Of a stretch of 6,522 nucleotides of DNA, positions 1 to 6,473 are shown one piece after another. Positions within the stretch are counted from its first letter, which is position 1. Each line of letters begins with the position of its first letter. Source of the DNA: an uncultured Caryophanales bacterium (GTDB lineage: Bacteria > Bacillota_I > Bacilli_A > Izemoplasmatales > Hujiaoplasmataceae); the NCBI GenBank assembly GCA_937958685.1, contig CALGNF010000157.1:1-6522 (forward strand), in the 5' to 3' direction. The notes under the pieces are model-generated. The model worked only from the letters and a program-made list of their open reading frames with translations. It was not told the origin of the DNA and made no database searches. A program made the position numbers and the translations under genes.

Positions 1-7
1 CTTTTCT

Positions 8-919
8 CTAGTTGAGCAACAGCAGAAAGAAGCTGGCGAAAAGCGAGACAAGGTTTGCCGCAAAGCCATACAAGACAGCGGTCCTGATGCGTTTTTCCCG
101 CAGCCATAGGCCATAGACCGTCATTTCGGCCAAAAACACCACAAACTCGCCGAGGATCAGGATGATGATCGCCCCGACGATCTCGCCAAACAGGTAATCG
201 CCCATTAGGACCGCGGCGGTCAAGAGCGCTTGGGTGAGCAGGTTGACGAGGCCGACAAGGGCATAGCTGCGCCTGCACCGATAGCCGAACAGCCACAAGA
301 TGCCGACTTCGAGCAGCACGGTCACCGCCAAGCGAAGGATGAACTCACCCGCGATTCTGGCGTAGGGGATGGACTCGGCAAGCGTGCCGACGCCAACCTG
401 ACTTGCTGACAGATCAACCCCCCGCAAATCGAAGGTCATCTCACTATTGAATAGCCGGCGATCCATGATCTTTGACGTAAGCATGACCCCGGCTTCGGTG
501 TAGATGACAATCTTGAAACGGGAAGGCGGAGAAAAATAACCGACGCGAAAGACTTGCATCATTGTCTCGGATGATACCAGATGGATGTGCGTGGGGGAAC
601 CCCAATACAATTGGTAGGAAACGTATCCGTCCTCATCTTTGAAGCCATTCAGGCTTTCCGGATAATCGTCGCGATAGTAGAAACCGCCGATTCTTTCGTC
701 GACATGCGAATCTGACATAACCTCCGCCTCGCCTTCGCGGTAGACGAGCAAATCAAAATAGTAAGGCTCAGCGACACCAAGGATTGTGACCGTCATCGTC
801 GGCTTGGCGAACATGTCCGCGCGGATGATGGGCAAACTGGTCAAAACGGCCAACAGCAGGGCGATTAGCATGACTAGTCTTTGTTTCCGGTTCATAAGCG
901 CAGCGACAATCTCCTTCAT
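8..919 (-). CDS. Uncharacterised membrane protein with extracytoplasmic domain and four C-terminal TM segments
   Basis: No function can be assigned. From the ATG at 919 the protein has 303 residues. A hydrophobic N-terminal segment (LVMLIALLLAVLTSLPIIRA) is followed by DMFAKPTMTV and YYFDLLVY, then about 150 polar residues likely outside the cell. Four hydrophobic segments fill the last 115 residues, with Glu in the first (LLEVGILWLFGY), two Glu in the third (GEFVVFLAEMTVYGLW) and an AANLVSLFASFF motif in the last. A DMxxKPS-like motif just after a signal peptide, plus this C-terminal pattern, resembles an uncharacterised membrane family that I recall from Bacillota; this is recollection, not a search. 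The start is uncertain. TTG at 925, ATG at 919 and ATG at 895 are in frame; the only AAGGAG lies at 911-916, after the 919 ATG and 15 nt before the 895 ATG. Starting at 895 gives a cleaner 26-residue signal peptide. The gene has its own promoter (952-980) and ends with TAG at 8-10. Confidence 0.85.
   Translation of the reverse strand: MKEIVAALMNRKQRLVMLIALLLAVLTSLPIIRADMFAKPTMTVTILGVAEPYYFDLLVYREGEAEVMSDSHVDERIGGFYYRDDYPESLNGFKDEDGYVSYQLYWGSPTHIHLVSSETMMQVFRVGYFSPPSRFKIVIYTEAGVMLTSKIMDRRLFNSEMTFDLRGVDLSASQVGVGTLAESIPYARIAGEFILRLAVTVLLEVGILWLFGYRCRRSYALVGLVNLLTQALLTAAVLMGDYLFGEIVGAIIILILGEFVVFLAEMTVYGLWLREKRIRTAVLYGFAANLVSLFASFFLLLLN
911..916 (-). promoter_or_regulatory. AAGGAG Shine-Dalgarno-like sequence bearing on the start of the membrane protein
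   Basis: A perfect AAGGAG reads on the minus strand directly after the ATG at 919 and ends 15 nt before the in-frame ATG at 895. This spacing is longer than the usual 5-10 nt. No Shine-Dalgarno sequence precedes the 919 ATG. It may serve the 895 start, or simply be codons for Lys-Glu. Confidence 0.3.
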
Positions 920-951
920 CAGCAATCGATAATCAAACAGTATTTTTTATT

Positions 952-980
952 AGTATAGCAATTTTTAACCGTAATTTCAA
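952..980 (-). promoter_or_regulatory. Sigma-A type promoter of the membrane protein gene
   Basis: On the minus strand, TTGAAA (975-980) and TATACT (952-957) are separated by exactly 17 bp. The bases before the -10 read TTGC, giving an extended -10 (TGnTATACT). Predicted transcription start is near 945, leaving a short 5' leader of about 25 nt to the ATG at 919 or about 50 nt to the ATG at 895. It lies just beyond the terminator that follows the tRNA, so the gene is its own transcription unit. Confidence 0.8.
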
Positions 981-1008
981 TCTGATACGCGATTTTGTCG
1001 CCGGAGAC

Positions 1009-1041
1009 AAAAAAAGCCGACACTCAGCAGAGTCGGCTTTT
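1009..1041 (-). terminator. Rho-independent terminator downstream of tRNA-Ala
   Basis: On the minus strand, GCCGAC (1021-1016) pairs with GTCGGC (1032-1037) around a 10-nt loop, and the stem can be extended by flanking A-T pairs. A run of seven T follows (plus-strand A at 1009-1015). It starts 9 nt after the 3' end of the tRNA, so it ends the tRNA transcript, and any read-through from the nucleotidase gene, before the next promoter at 952-980. The opposite strand has only four T, so termination mainly in the minus direction is expected. Confidence 0.85.
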
Positions 1042-1049
1042 ATCAGCGA

Positions 1050-1125
1050 TGGTGGAACTGACGAGGATCGAACTCGCGACCCCCACAATGCCATTGTGGT
1101 GCTCTCCCAGCTGAGCTACAGTCCC
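1050..1125 (-). tRNA. tRNA-Ala (anticodon GGC)
   Basis: This is a 76-nt canonical cloverleaf with encoded CCA. The acceptor arm GGGACTG pairs with CAGTTCC and contains the G3:U70 wobble pair, the main alanine identity element recognised by alanyl-tRNA synthetase. The D arm is GCTC/GAGC with an 8-nt loop. The anticodon stem CCACA/TGTGG closes the loop ATGGCAT, placing GGC at plus-strand 1090-1092, which reads Ala codons GCC and GCU. The variable loop is 5 nt, and the T arm GCGAG/CTCGT has loop TTCGATC. A73 and CCA occupy 1053-1050. The gene lies 41 bp after the nucleotidase stop codon on the same strand and is followed by a terminator. A possible promoter overlaps the end of the nucleotidase gene. 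Confidence 0.97.
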
Positions 1126-1129
1126 GTAT

Positions 1130-1151
1130 GCGGCCGGCCAGGGGCCGCCGC
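1130..1151 (-). other. GC-rich hairpin between the nucleotidase stop codon and tRNA-Ala
   Basis: An imperfect palindrome folds as GCGGC and GGCC paired with GGCC and GCCGC, nine base pairs with a single bulged C and a 3-nt loop. It has no U tract, so it is not a standard intrinsic terminator. It ends four nt before the tRNA 5' end. It could be a 5' leader structure of the pre-tRNA, a stabilising 3' end for the nucleotidase mRNA, or a pause site. The structure is seen directly; its role is inferred. Confidence 0.5.
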
Positions 1152-1165
1152 TAATCACCTTAGAT

Positions 1166-1194
1166 ATTATAACACTACTACCGCGATTTTGAAA
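1166..1194 (-). promoter_or_regulatory. Possible tRNA-Ala promoter overlapping the nucleotidase stop codon
   Basis: A perfect TATAAT (1166-1171, minus strand) overlaps the TAA stop at 1167-1169. Seventeen bp upstream is TTTCAA (1189-1194), a weak -35 matching only three of six consensus bases. Initiation near 1159 would give a leader of about 34 nt before the tRNA. Without it, the tRNA would depend on read-through from the nucleotidase gene, since no terminator with a U tract separates them. Confidence 0.45.
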
Positions 1195-2897
1195 AGAGAA
1201 ATGTGATAATCATACGCAACTGGCACCGTCGGCGTGAAACTGGTGCCGTTGGCCGGATTGAACTGGCCGATCGCATTCTCGAGATCGTTGGCCAGAAGGT
1301 CGCGCATCATGTACGGGGTCGTCGTGATGTTTTCGCCGTCAAGGAAGATGAAATTGTCCTTGTCGAAGACATAATCGACCGCCCCGACGGTATAGAGTTG
1401 GCTGAGAACCACGGGAACGCCGTTCTTGTAGAGGACGCCGCCGCTATAACTGACCTGATCGTCAAAATAGAGATCATACGGAGCGGAAGCGTAGAAATCG
1501 GTGAGTTGCTGTCCTGTCAACTCACAGGTCCTGATCGTGTTGTCAAAAGGATAGATGACGACCAGATCGCCGTTGGTGACGGCGCCCTGATCCATGGTGA
1601 CGCGGAAGCCACCCCCATTGACAACGCCGAAATCGACGCCGGCGTAATCCCTGATGACGGAAGCTCCCCAGGGAGCGAGCGCCGAGCGGCCGAAGCTTGC
1701 TTGGGCGGTGGCCAGCACATGGGTGACGAAACTCTGATAATCCTCATCGCCCAAGAAAACTCCCAGCATGGCATCGATGGCCGGGTTGGCAGTCGTTAGC
1801 TGCACCTCCCGGAAGACCTCAGCCCCGGCTGAGGTGATAGTCTGCATCTGGTTGTCGTAAACAAGGGTGATTTTCGTGAACAGGGAACTGGAGTAGTTGC
1901 TGGCCTGCGCATAGGGCACATTGGTTCCGGGGACAATGCCTGCGACCGATGTGTGCGAATGGCCGTTGAAGATGGCATCGATCCGGCTGTTGCCGGTCAG
2001 GCTTGCCAACTGGTAGTTCGTATAGGAATTGTAGTCATGGGCGGAGACGATGACAATGTCGCAATCTGCTTCGGTTCTAAGGAATTGCGCGTAATCCGCG
2101 ACTGTGTTGACAAGATCCAGGAAAGTGATGTTAGTCAGCCTGGAGGCGGATATCGAGCCTTGCAGCGGGCCAATCACGCCGATCACGCCGATCCTGACCG
2201 GACCGGATTCGATGATCGTATACGGTTCAAACCAAGGCAAAAGTTCTTGGGTGTCGGTGTAGACGATGTTGGCTGCGAGCAGCGGGTAATCAGCCTCGCC
2301 GTTAGCAGGATCGCCGTCCCGGTAGGCTCCCACCATCTCGATGCCCCAATCGAACTCGTGATTGCCGATCGTGAATCCGGAAAAGCCAGCGATATTGAGG
2401 GCTTCGATGATTGGCAGACCGTAATAATAGTTGGATAAGGCGGTGCCTTGAAGCATGTCTCCGTGGGCGAGAAAGATCGCATCCTCGTTCAATGCCTTGC
2501 GCTGGATCAGGAAATTACCGATCTTCGCGATCATTGAGGGGTCTGTATAAGCACCGCCATGGAAATCGTTCATTCCGTAGATCTCGATCGTCTGATATCT
2601 GGCGGTGCTGATCGTGGTTGTGATCGTCGTTGATGCTGTCGGCGGCGGCAAAGTGGTTGCCGGTATCGTCGTCGCCTCGGTCTGCGGGGCGGTCGTCACG
2701 GTCGTTGGCGCTGCAGTCGTTGTTGTTATCGTCGCTGCCGTCGTGACTCCGGTCAAGGTGGAAGTGGGCTGGCTGGATTCGGTAATCGCTGTCGTCTGGG
2801 TCGTTGCCGTTGTTGTCCCGGAGGTCGGCAAATATTCGGTGCAACCGCCGAGCAGGACAATCAGCACAGCAGCCAGCAGCATCAGGATCTTTCTCAT
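1167..2897 (-). CDS. Lipid-anchored 5'-nucleotidase / UshA-type metallophosphoesterase
   Basis: Likely hydrolyses extracellular nucleoside 5'-phosphates (or nucleotide sugars) to nucleoside and phosphate for salvage; the exact substrate cannot be told. Residues are numbered from the ATG at 2897 (576 aa). A lipoprotein signal ends in lipobox LGGC (Cys19), so the enzyme should be tethered outside the membrane. A Thr-rich linker spans about residues 25-99. The two-metal phosphoesterase domain follows: NDFHG (Asp111, His113), GDMLQGT (Asp147), GNHEFDWG (Asn179, His180), SAHDYN (His287) and NGHSHT (His313, His315). The C-terminal nucleotidase domain has NGGGFR (427-432) and YPFDNTI (449-455), the family's substrate-binding region. 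All expected metal ligands are present. A GTG start seven codons upstream (2918) is rejected because it falls at the predicted transcription start and lacks a Shine-Dalgarno sequence; ATG 2897 has GAGGT five nt upstream. The last residues (FKIAVVVL) are hydrophobic but too short to span a membrane. The gene ends with TAA, 41 bp before tRNA-Ala. Confidence 0.95.
   Translation of the reverse strand: MRKILMLLAAVLIVLLGGCTEYLPTSGTTTATTQTTAITESSQPTSTLTGVTTAATITTTTAAPTTVTTAPQTEATTIPATTLPPPTASTTITTTISTARYQTIEIYGMNDFHGGAYTDPSMIAKIGNFLIQRKALNEDAIFLAHGDMLQGTALSNYYYGLPIIEALNIAGFSGFTIGNHEFDWGIEMVGAYRDGDPANGEADYPLLAANIVYTDTQELLPWFEPYTIIESGPVRIGVIGVIGPLQGSISASRLTNITFLDLVNTVADYAQFLRTEADCDIVIVSAHDYNSYTNYQLASLTGNSRIDAIFNGHSHTSVAGIVPGTNVPYAQASNYSSSLFTKITLVYDNQMQTITSAGAEVFREVQLTTANPAIDAMLGVFLGDEDYQSFVTHVLATAQASFGRSALAPWGASVIRDYAGVDFGVVNGGGFRVTMDQGAVTNGDLVVIYPFDNTIRTCELTGQQLTDFYASAPYDLYFDDQVSYSGGVLYKNGVPVVLSQLYTVGAVDYVFDKDNFIFLDGENITTTPYMMRDLLANDLENAIGQFNPANGTSFTPTVPVAYDYHISLFKIAVVVL
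2601..2825 (-). repeat. Low-complexity Thr-rich linker coding region of the nucleotidase
   Basis: About 75 residues with roughly 35 Thr, plus Ala, Pro, Ser, Ile and Val, including runs such as TTTTAAPTTVTTAP. It joins the lipidated Cys to the catalytic domain and probably acts as a flexible stalk through the cell wall layer; dense Thr could also accept O-glycans (inference). At the DNA level it is an irregular array of ACN codons rather than exact tandem copies. Confidence 0.85.
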
Positions 2898-2902
2898 GGG
2901 GT

Positions 2903-2907
2903 ACCTC
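2903..2907 (-). promoter_or_regulatory. Shine-Dalgarno GAGGT deciding the nucleotidase start
   Basis: GAGGT on the minus strand ends five nt before the ATG at 2897. It supports this start over the upstream in-frame GTG at 2918, which has no such sequence. Confidence 0.7.
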
Positions 2908-2924
2908 GCTTTCGTCACCTATTT

Positions 2925-2953
2925 ATTATACATTATCAAGTGGCATTAACCAA
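2925..2953 (-). promoter_or_regulatory. Sigma-A type promoter of the nucleotidase gene
   Basis: A perfect -10 TATAAT (2925-2930) and a -35 TTGGTT (2948-2953) are separated by exactly 17 bp on the minus strand. Predicted transcription start is near 2918, giving a leader of about 20 nt that contains the Shine-Dalgarno sequence. It sits directly after the terminator of the upstream repeat-protein gene, so the nucleotidase begins a new transcription unit. No obvious operator or riboswitch fits in this short leader. Confidence 0.85.
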
Positions 2954-2969
2954 GGATTTTTTATCCAAG

Positions 2970-2995
2970 AAAACAGGGGAGCGGTTGCTCCCCTG
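2970..2995 (-). terminator. Rho-independent terminator of the repeat-protein gene
   Basis: A nine-bp perfect stem, CAGGGGAGC with GCTCCCCTG, closes a four-nt loop and is followed on the minus strand by TTTTCTT. It lies 19 bp after the TAA stop of the large gene and just before the nucleotidase promoter, separating the two units. Confidence 0.92.
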
Positions 2996-3014
2996 AAATG
3001 CTGATGCCTGGTGC

Positions 3015-6000
3015 TTATTCGTAGTGCAGGATGATGTCTTCGAAAGTTGTCTTGCGCAGGAAGGTGCTGATATCGTCAAGCTCATAATCGGTGGCGATCA
3101 GGTTGTAGATGGGCGGTGTGGCTGCACAGAAGATTTCGGTTTCCGGCGTGATCTTGTTTCTCACGATCATCGAGTCGAGGATAACGCTCTGCTGAGCCTG
3201 GTCGAGCGCCAGCAGACCGGCAAACGAGAAAGAAATCTGTGTGAAATCATCCCCGGAACTTTGCGCGGTCGCCAAGGTGTCGGCGGCCCGGATGAAAGCG
3301 ATGATCTCATCCTTGGTGGTGACATTGTTGATGTTGTAGATCACGTCGTGGCGCGCGAGCGCGGGGATCGAGCCGCTGATGTTGGGATTGTGTTTGATCA
3401 TGTTGTCGAGCGTGACATGGATCGAGGCGCTGTTGGTGAAAATCACCCGATCATCGGCATCGTCGAAAATGGCGGTGACAGCAGCCGGTTCGAGAGCATC
3501 TCCGAAAGCGGACAAGCCAAGCATTTTCAGTGAGACCAACAACCGATTGAGTTCGGTCTTTTGAATTTGGACCGCGGTTCCCAGACCGACATTGATCGTC
3601 TGGCGGTGGAACAAGGCGACAACCAGGTCGGTTGCGGCCGGAGACTCGGTTTCGTCTTTCGCGGCGTCGAGGATATTGGCGGAAATCGTGGCTTGCATGA
3701 TCTCTGAGGCCAACAAACCGTCAAACGAAGCCAAAAGGAAGATATTGGTGGGGGTGAAGCTGAACGTGGCGAAATCGTCAAGTCCGAGCAACTCGAGCGC
3801 CGTGATGAAGGCGATCAGTTCGGCGGACTCGATGTAGGTGACATCGGCCTGGGCGATGACAAGCGGATTGCCGGAAACGTAGTAGGTATTGGGAATAACG
3901 AGCGAGGTGCCGGTGTCATTGAGCAACCGGTCGGAGAACATCGCCTGCATGATGGAACTGGCAAAGACGGCCGCTGGGTTGGCAAACAGGTCATCGGAAA
4001 GCGCAAACTCGGAAGCGAAACTGTCGAGATCGGTGAAACCCATGATGAGCAGCGCATCGATCAGCGCCTTGATCTCCGGCTTGACGACGAAGGTCTGCTC
4101 AAATCCCAAAGGTCCGGATTCCACCATCAAAGCGGTGAGTCCGTCTTGCTGCGTCGCCGGCACGAAGAGGATGTCGTCATCGACATCGAAGAGTTGCTCC
4201 GAGATCGTCGCGTGCATCGCGGCGGAGGCCAGCACGGCATCCTGATTGGCGCCGGTGGCCAGGTTTGTTAGGGTAAATGTTCCGGAAAAGGCGTCGACAG
4301 ATGTCAGCGTCCCGCCCGTCAGGATGTCAATGGCGTTGATGATGGTTTTGATCTCCGCCGCCACAACATATTCGACCAAGCCAACAGTGGTTCTGATGTC
4401 ATCACCGGCGGCATTCTCGTATGGCACGATGAGTACGGATGCGCCAAGACCGAGGATCTGTTTGGAAACTGTCGCATGGATGGAAGCGGAAGCCAGAAAG
4501 TCGTTTTGGTTGCTGGCGTAATCGTCGGGAAGCTGACTGGCAAAGAGATTTGCCAGAGACAGCGTTCCGGCAAAATCAGCCAGCGAGGTGATTCCCAAAA
4601 CATCCAACGCCCGGATCAGCGCCTTGATCTCTTCTGAAAGCAGAAACTCGGTTTCCTCTCCCGCATCACCGGTTTCGTAACGGATGACGGTGGTCCCGTC
4701 AGCCGCGAGGGCGGGCACGACAAGGATGTCATCGCCAAAACCGATGATCTTGGCGGAAATCGTGGCGTGGATGATCGCGGATGCCAGCAACAGGTCTTGC
4801 TCGCTCTCCTCGTTGATATCGGCAAGGCTGAATTCAGCCTCGAAGGCGGTGGGGTCGGCAAAGCCAAGCTGATCGACGGCCGTGAAGAAGGCTTCCAACT
4901 CGAATGTGGCAATGTACTCGGTTTCCGCCTGGGTGATGCGGATCGCCACGGGAACATCGTCGCCGCTGACATAAGGAACCGTCAGCACGTTGGCATCGAT
5001 GCCCAGAATCTGGTCGGAGATCGTCGCATGCAGGATCGCCGAGGCCAGCAGGACGGTGAGGTTGTCGAGCAGGAGCGCCGTATCCTCCAGGTTGATGTCG
5101 TCAAAATCAGCGAGATCGAGAACCAGAAGCGCCTGAAACAGCGCCGTGATCTCGGTTTCACTAAGATATTCGGTCGACCCGACATCGGTGATGAGCGGAT
5201 CGCCAGCGACGGAGAGTGTGGGCACGGCAAGCAGCGGGCTGCCCCCCGAGCCCAGGTCGATGATCATGGCGCTGACGCTGCCGTGGATGATCTTGGAGTC
5301 GAGGAAGGTCGCGATCTTGTCGTCATCGATGGCGTTGGGGTCGGCGGTTTGCGCAAATTTGCCGATGATACCGGCGTCGAAGGCAAGAGCCGAGAAATCC
5401 GTGATTTCCAAAAGCGCCAGCGCTTTGAGCAGGGCAGCGATTTCGTCGCTTTCCACGACGGTGGTCGGGATGTCGTCGACATCGATCAGCGTCACGACTT
5501 CATCAGGAACCACCAACAGGTCCACATCAAGGTCGATGATCAGTTTGCCGATCGTTGCGGCGATGATTTCCGAAGCCAGAAACACATCGATATCCGCTGC
5601 GTCCATGGAGAGCGCTTTGGTGATGTCAAAGGTTTCTGCCGCTTCCTCGTCGATGATGAGAGCGATCGCTTTCGCCAGAGCTTTCAATTCGGCGGCCAGG
5701 ATGTAGCCCTGGTCATCGAAGACATTGTCGGGAATCAGAATCGGCGTATCCCCGAAATCAATGTCGGTTATCAGTTTCGAGATTGTCGCCACCAGGATAT
5801 AGGAACCGAACAAATCATCGATTTCGGTGTCGGACATGCCGGCAAGCGTGCTGATGCTCAGATTTTCGAAATCGATCTCAGCGACCAGATTGACAAGGAC
5901 CTGCATGGCAACAAGCAGGTTGCGCAGTTCGCCGAGATTGTCATCGTCCAGCCAGACGATGCCTTCGGGAATCTCCAGGAAGTCGAGACCTGCCAGACCG

Positions 6001-6473
6001 GTGTCCCCCGAAAGAATATTGATCAAAGTCGATGTGATCAGTTTTGAATCAAGCAAGAGATCGACATCGATCGAAGCGACGGCCTTCAAGAAGACCAGGG
6101 GATCATCGCCGAGCAGATCTTGGAAACTGACATCCTGATCGAAGATGGCCGCCAGAACCTCGCCGATCGCCACCAGCTCGGCCTCCCAGTCGACATCGGC
6201 GGGAATGCTGATGACACCGCCAAGACCGGCGTCCTCGCTCTCAAGCATCGGCACGAGGACGGCTTCGACCAACAGCAGGATCACTTGTGATTCGGACATG
6301 CTCTGGAACAGGTCGCGGACGACCTCGCCGGTGATCTCGATGTCTTGGAGCTCGCCGTCGCCGGCAATGACCCCGGCGTCGTTGAGAATATCAAAGAGCG
6401 CTCCGACGATCGCGCCGATCTTTGGCAGTTCTTCCGCAAAATCGATCGCGTAAAGGTCATCCTTGGAGATGGG
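3015..6473 (-). CDS. Large acidic repeat protein, N-terminally truncated by the contig end
   Basis: About 1152 genuine residues remain; the true start lies beyond the contig. The apparent GTG start at 6488 and the first five codons (MLFRS) are adapter sequence. I do not recognise a named family. The whole visible part is made of about 13 diverged repeats of 77-97 residues. Each has a helix LLASxIIHATISxxIL, a short strand ending in VP (LVVP, LIVP, FVP), a variable loop of 10-25 residues, a helix EIxALIxALxxLG, and a short DFxxFxxxxxL segment. The protein is rich in Asp, Glu, Ile, Leu and Ala, has few basic residues, two Trp and a single Cys near the C terminus. No enzymatic motif, transmembrane segment or LPXTG sorting signal is visible, so any secretion signal must be in the missing N terminus. 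The regular solenoid-like pattern suggests a surface or scaffold role (inference). It ends with TAA at 3015-3017, followed by a strong terminator. Confidence 0.88.
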   Translation of the reverse strand, partial: PISKDDLYAIDFAEELPKIGAIVGALFDILNDAGVIAGDGELQDIEITGEVVRDLFQSMSESQVILLLVEAVLVPMLESEDAGLGGVISIPADVDWEAELVAIGEVLAAIFDQDVSFQDLLGDDPLVFLKAVASIDVDLLLDSKLITSTLINILSGDTGLAGLDFLEIPEGIVWLDDDNLGELRNLLVAMQVLVNLVAEIDFENLSISTLAGMSDTEIDDLFGSYILVATISKLITDIDFGDTPILIPDNVFDDQGYILAAELKALAKAIALIIDEEAAETFDITKALSMDAADIDVFLASEIIAATIGKLIIDLDVDLLVVPDEVVTLIDVDDIPTTVVESDEIAALLKALALLEITDFSALAFDAGIIGKFAQTADPNAIDDDKIATFLDSKIIHGSVSAMIIDLGSGGSPLLAVPTLSVAGDPLITDVGSTEYLSETEITALFQALLVLDLADFDDINLEDTALLLDNLTVLLASAILHATISDQILGIDANVLTVPYVSGDDVPVAIRITQAETEYIATFELEAFFTAVDQLGFADPTAFEAEFSLADINEESEQDLLLASAIIHATISAKIIGFGDDILVVPALAADGTTVIRYETGDAGEETEFLLSEEIKALIRALDVLGITSLADFAGTLSLANLFASQLPDDYASNQNDFLASASIHATVSKQILGLGASVLIVPYENAAGDDIRTTVGLVEYVVAAEIKTIINAIDILTGGTLTSVDAFSGTFTLTNLATGANQDAVLASAAMHATISEQLFDVDDDILFVPATQQDGLTALMVESGPLGFEQTFVVKPEIKALIDALLIMGFTDLDSFASEFALSDDLFANPAAVFASSIMQAMFSDRLLNDTGTSLVIPNTYYVSGNPLVIAQADVTYIESAELIAFITALELLGLDDFATFSFTPTNIFLLASFDGLLASEIMQATISANILDAAKDETESPAATDLVVALFHRQTINVGLGTAVQIQKTELNRLLVSLKMLGLSAFGDALEPAAVTAIFDDADDRVIFTNSASIHVTLDNMIKHNPNISGSIPALARHDVIYNINNVTTKDEIIAFIRAADTLATAQSSGDDFTQISFSFAGLLALDQAQQSVILDSMIVRNKITPETEIFCAATPPIYNLIATDYELDDISTFLRKTTFEDIILHYE
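3018..6296 (-). repeat. About thirteen diverged in-frame repeats of 77-97 codons
   Basis: The conserved Ser in the LAS/DS/ES motif marks the units. Its codons begin on the minus strand at 6290, 6047, 5804, 5573, 5297, 5042, 4781, 4490, 4226, 3959, 3707, 3431 and 3173, giving spacings of 81, 81, 77, 92, 85, 87, 97, 88, 89, 84, 92 and 86 codons. Units starting at 5042 to 4226 are most alike (SAIIHATIS, SAILHATIS, SASIHATVS, SAAMHATIS). Units at both ends are more diverged: SESQVILLLVEAV at the upstream end and DSMIVRNKIT at the last. DNA similarity is concentrated in the roughly 35-bp block encoding this motif; elsewhere only the protein pattern is kept, which indicates old duplications under selection on fold. 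Confidence 0.9.

Noticed and set aside
1050..1125. tRNA-Ala considered as an integration (att) site for a mobile element
   Set aside because: No integrase gene was seen in the window, and I saw no second copy of the tRNA 3' end on either side.
1203..1799. 198-codon plus-strand open frame opposite the nucleotidase C-terminal domain
   Set aside because: It overlaps conserved NGGGFR and YPFDNT coding sequence on the minus strand, has no convincing ribosome binding site and shows no domain.
2605..2949. Plus-strand Val-rich frame opposite the Thr-rich linker
   Set aside because: It is the complement of ACN-rich codons read as GTN. The minus strand carries the lipobox, promoter and nucleotidase motifs.
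4767..6047. 426-codon open frame on the plus strand inside the repeat-protein gene
   Set aside because: It is antisense to a frame with clear protein repeats and a terminator. Its translation is low-complexity in R, G, D and V, with no recognisable domain; no promoter or ribosome site was seen. Codon bias of the real gene explains it.
3018..6296. Repeats considered as a CRISPR array or other DNA-level repeat
   Set aside because: The copies are in-frame, diverged at the DNA level, spaced about 230-290 bp apart, and the intervals are also homologous at protein level. This is protein repetition, not direct repeats with unique spacers.
8..6473. Alternative genetic code (UGA as Trp) as in many Mollicutes
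   Set aside because: The Trp codons checked in all three genes are TGG and none of the long frames needs TGA read-through. Stops are TAG, TAA and TAA, so absence of TGA stops in three genes is not evidence.
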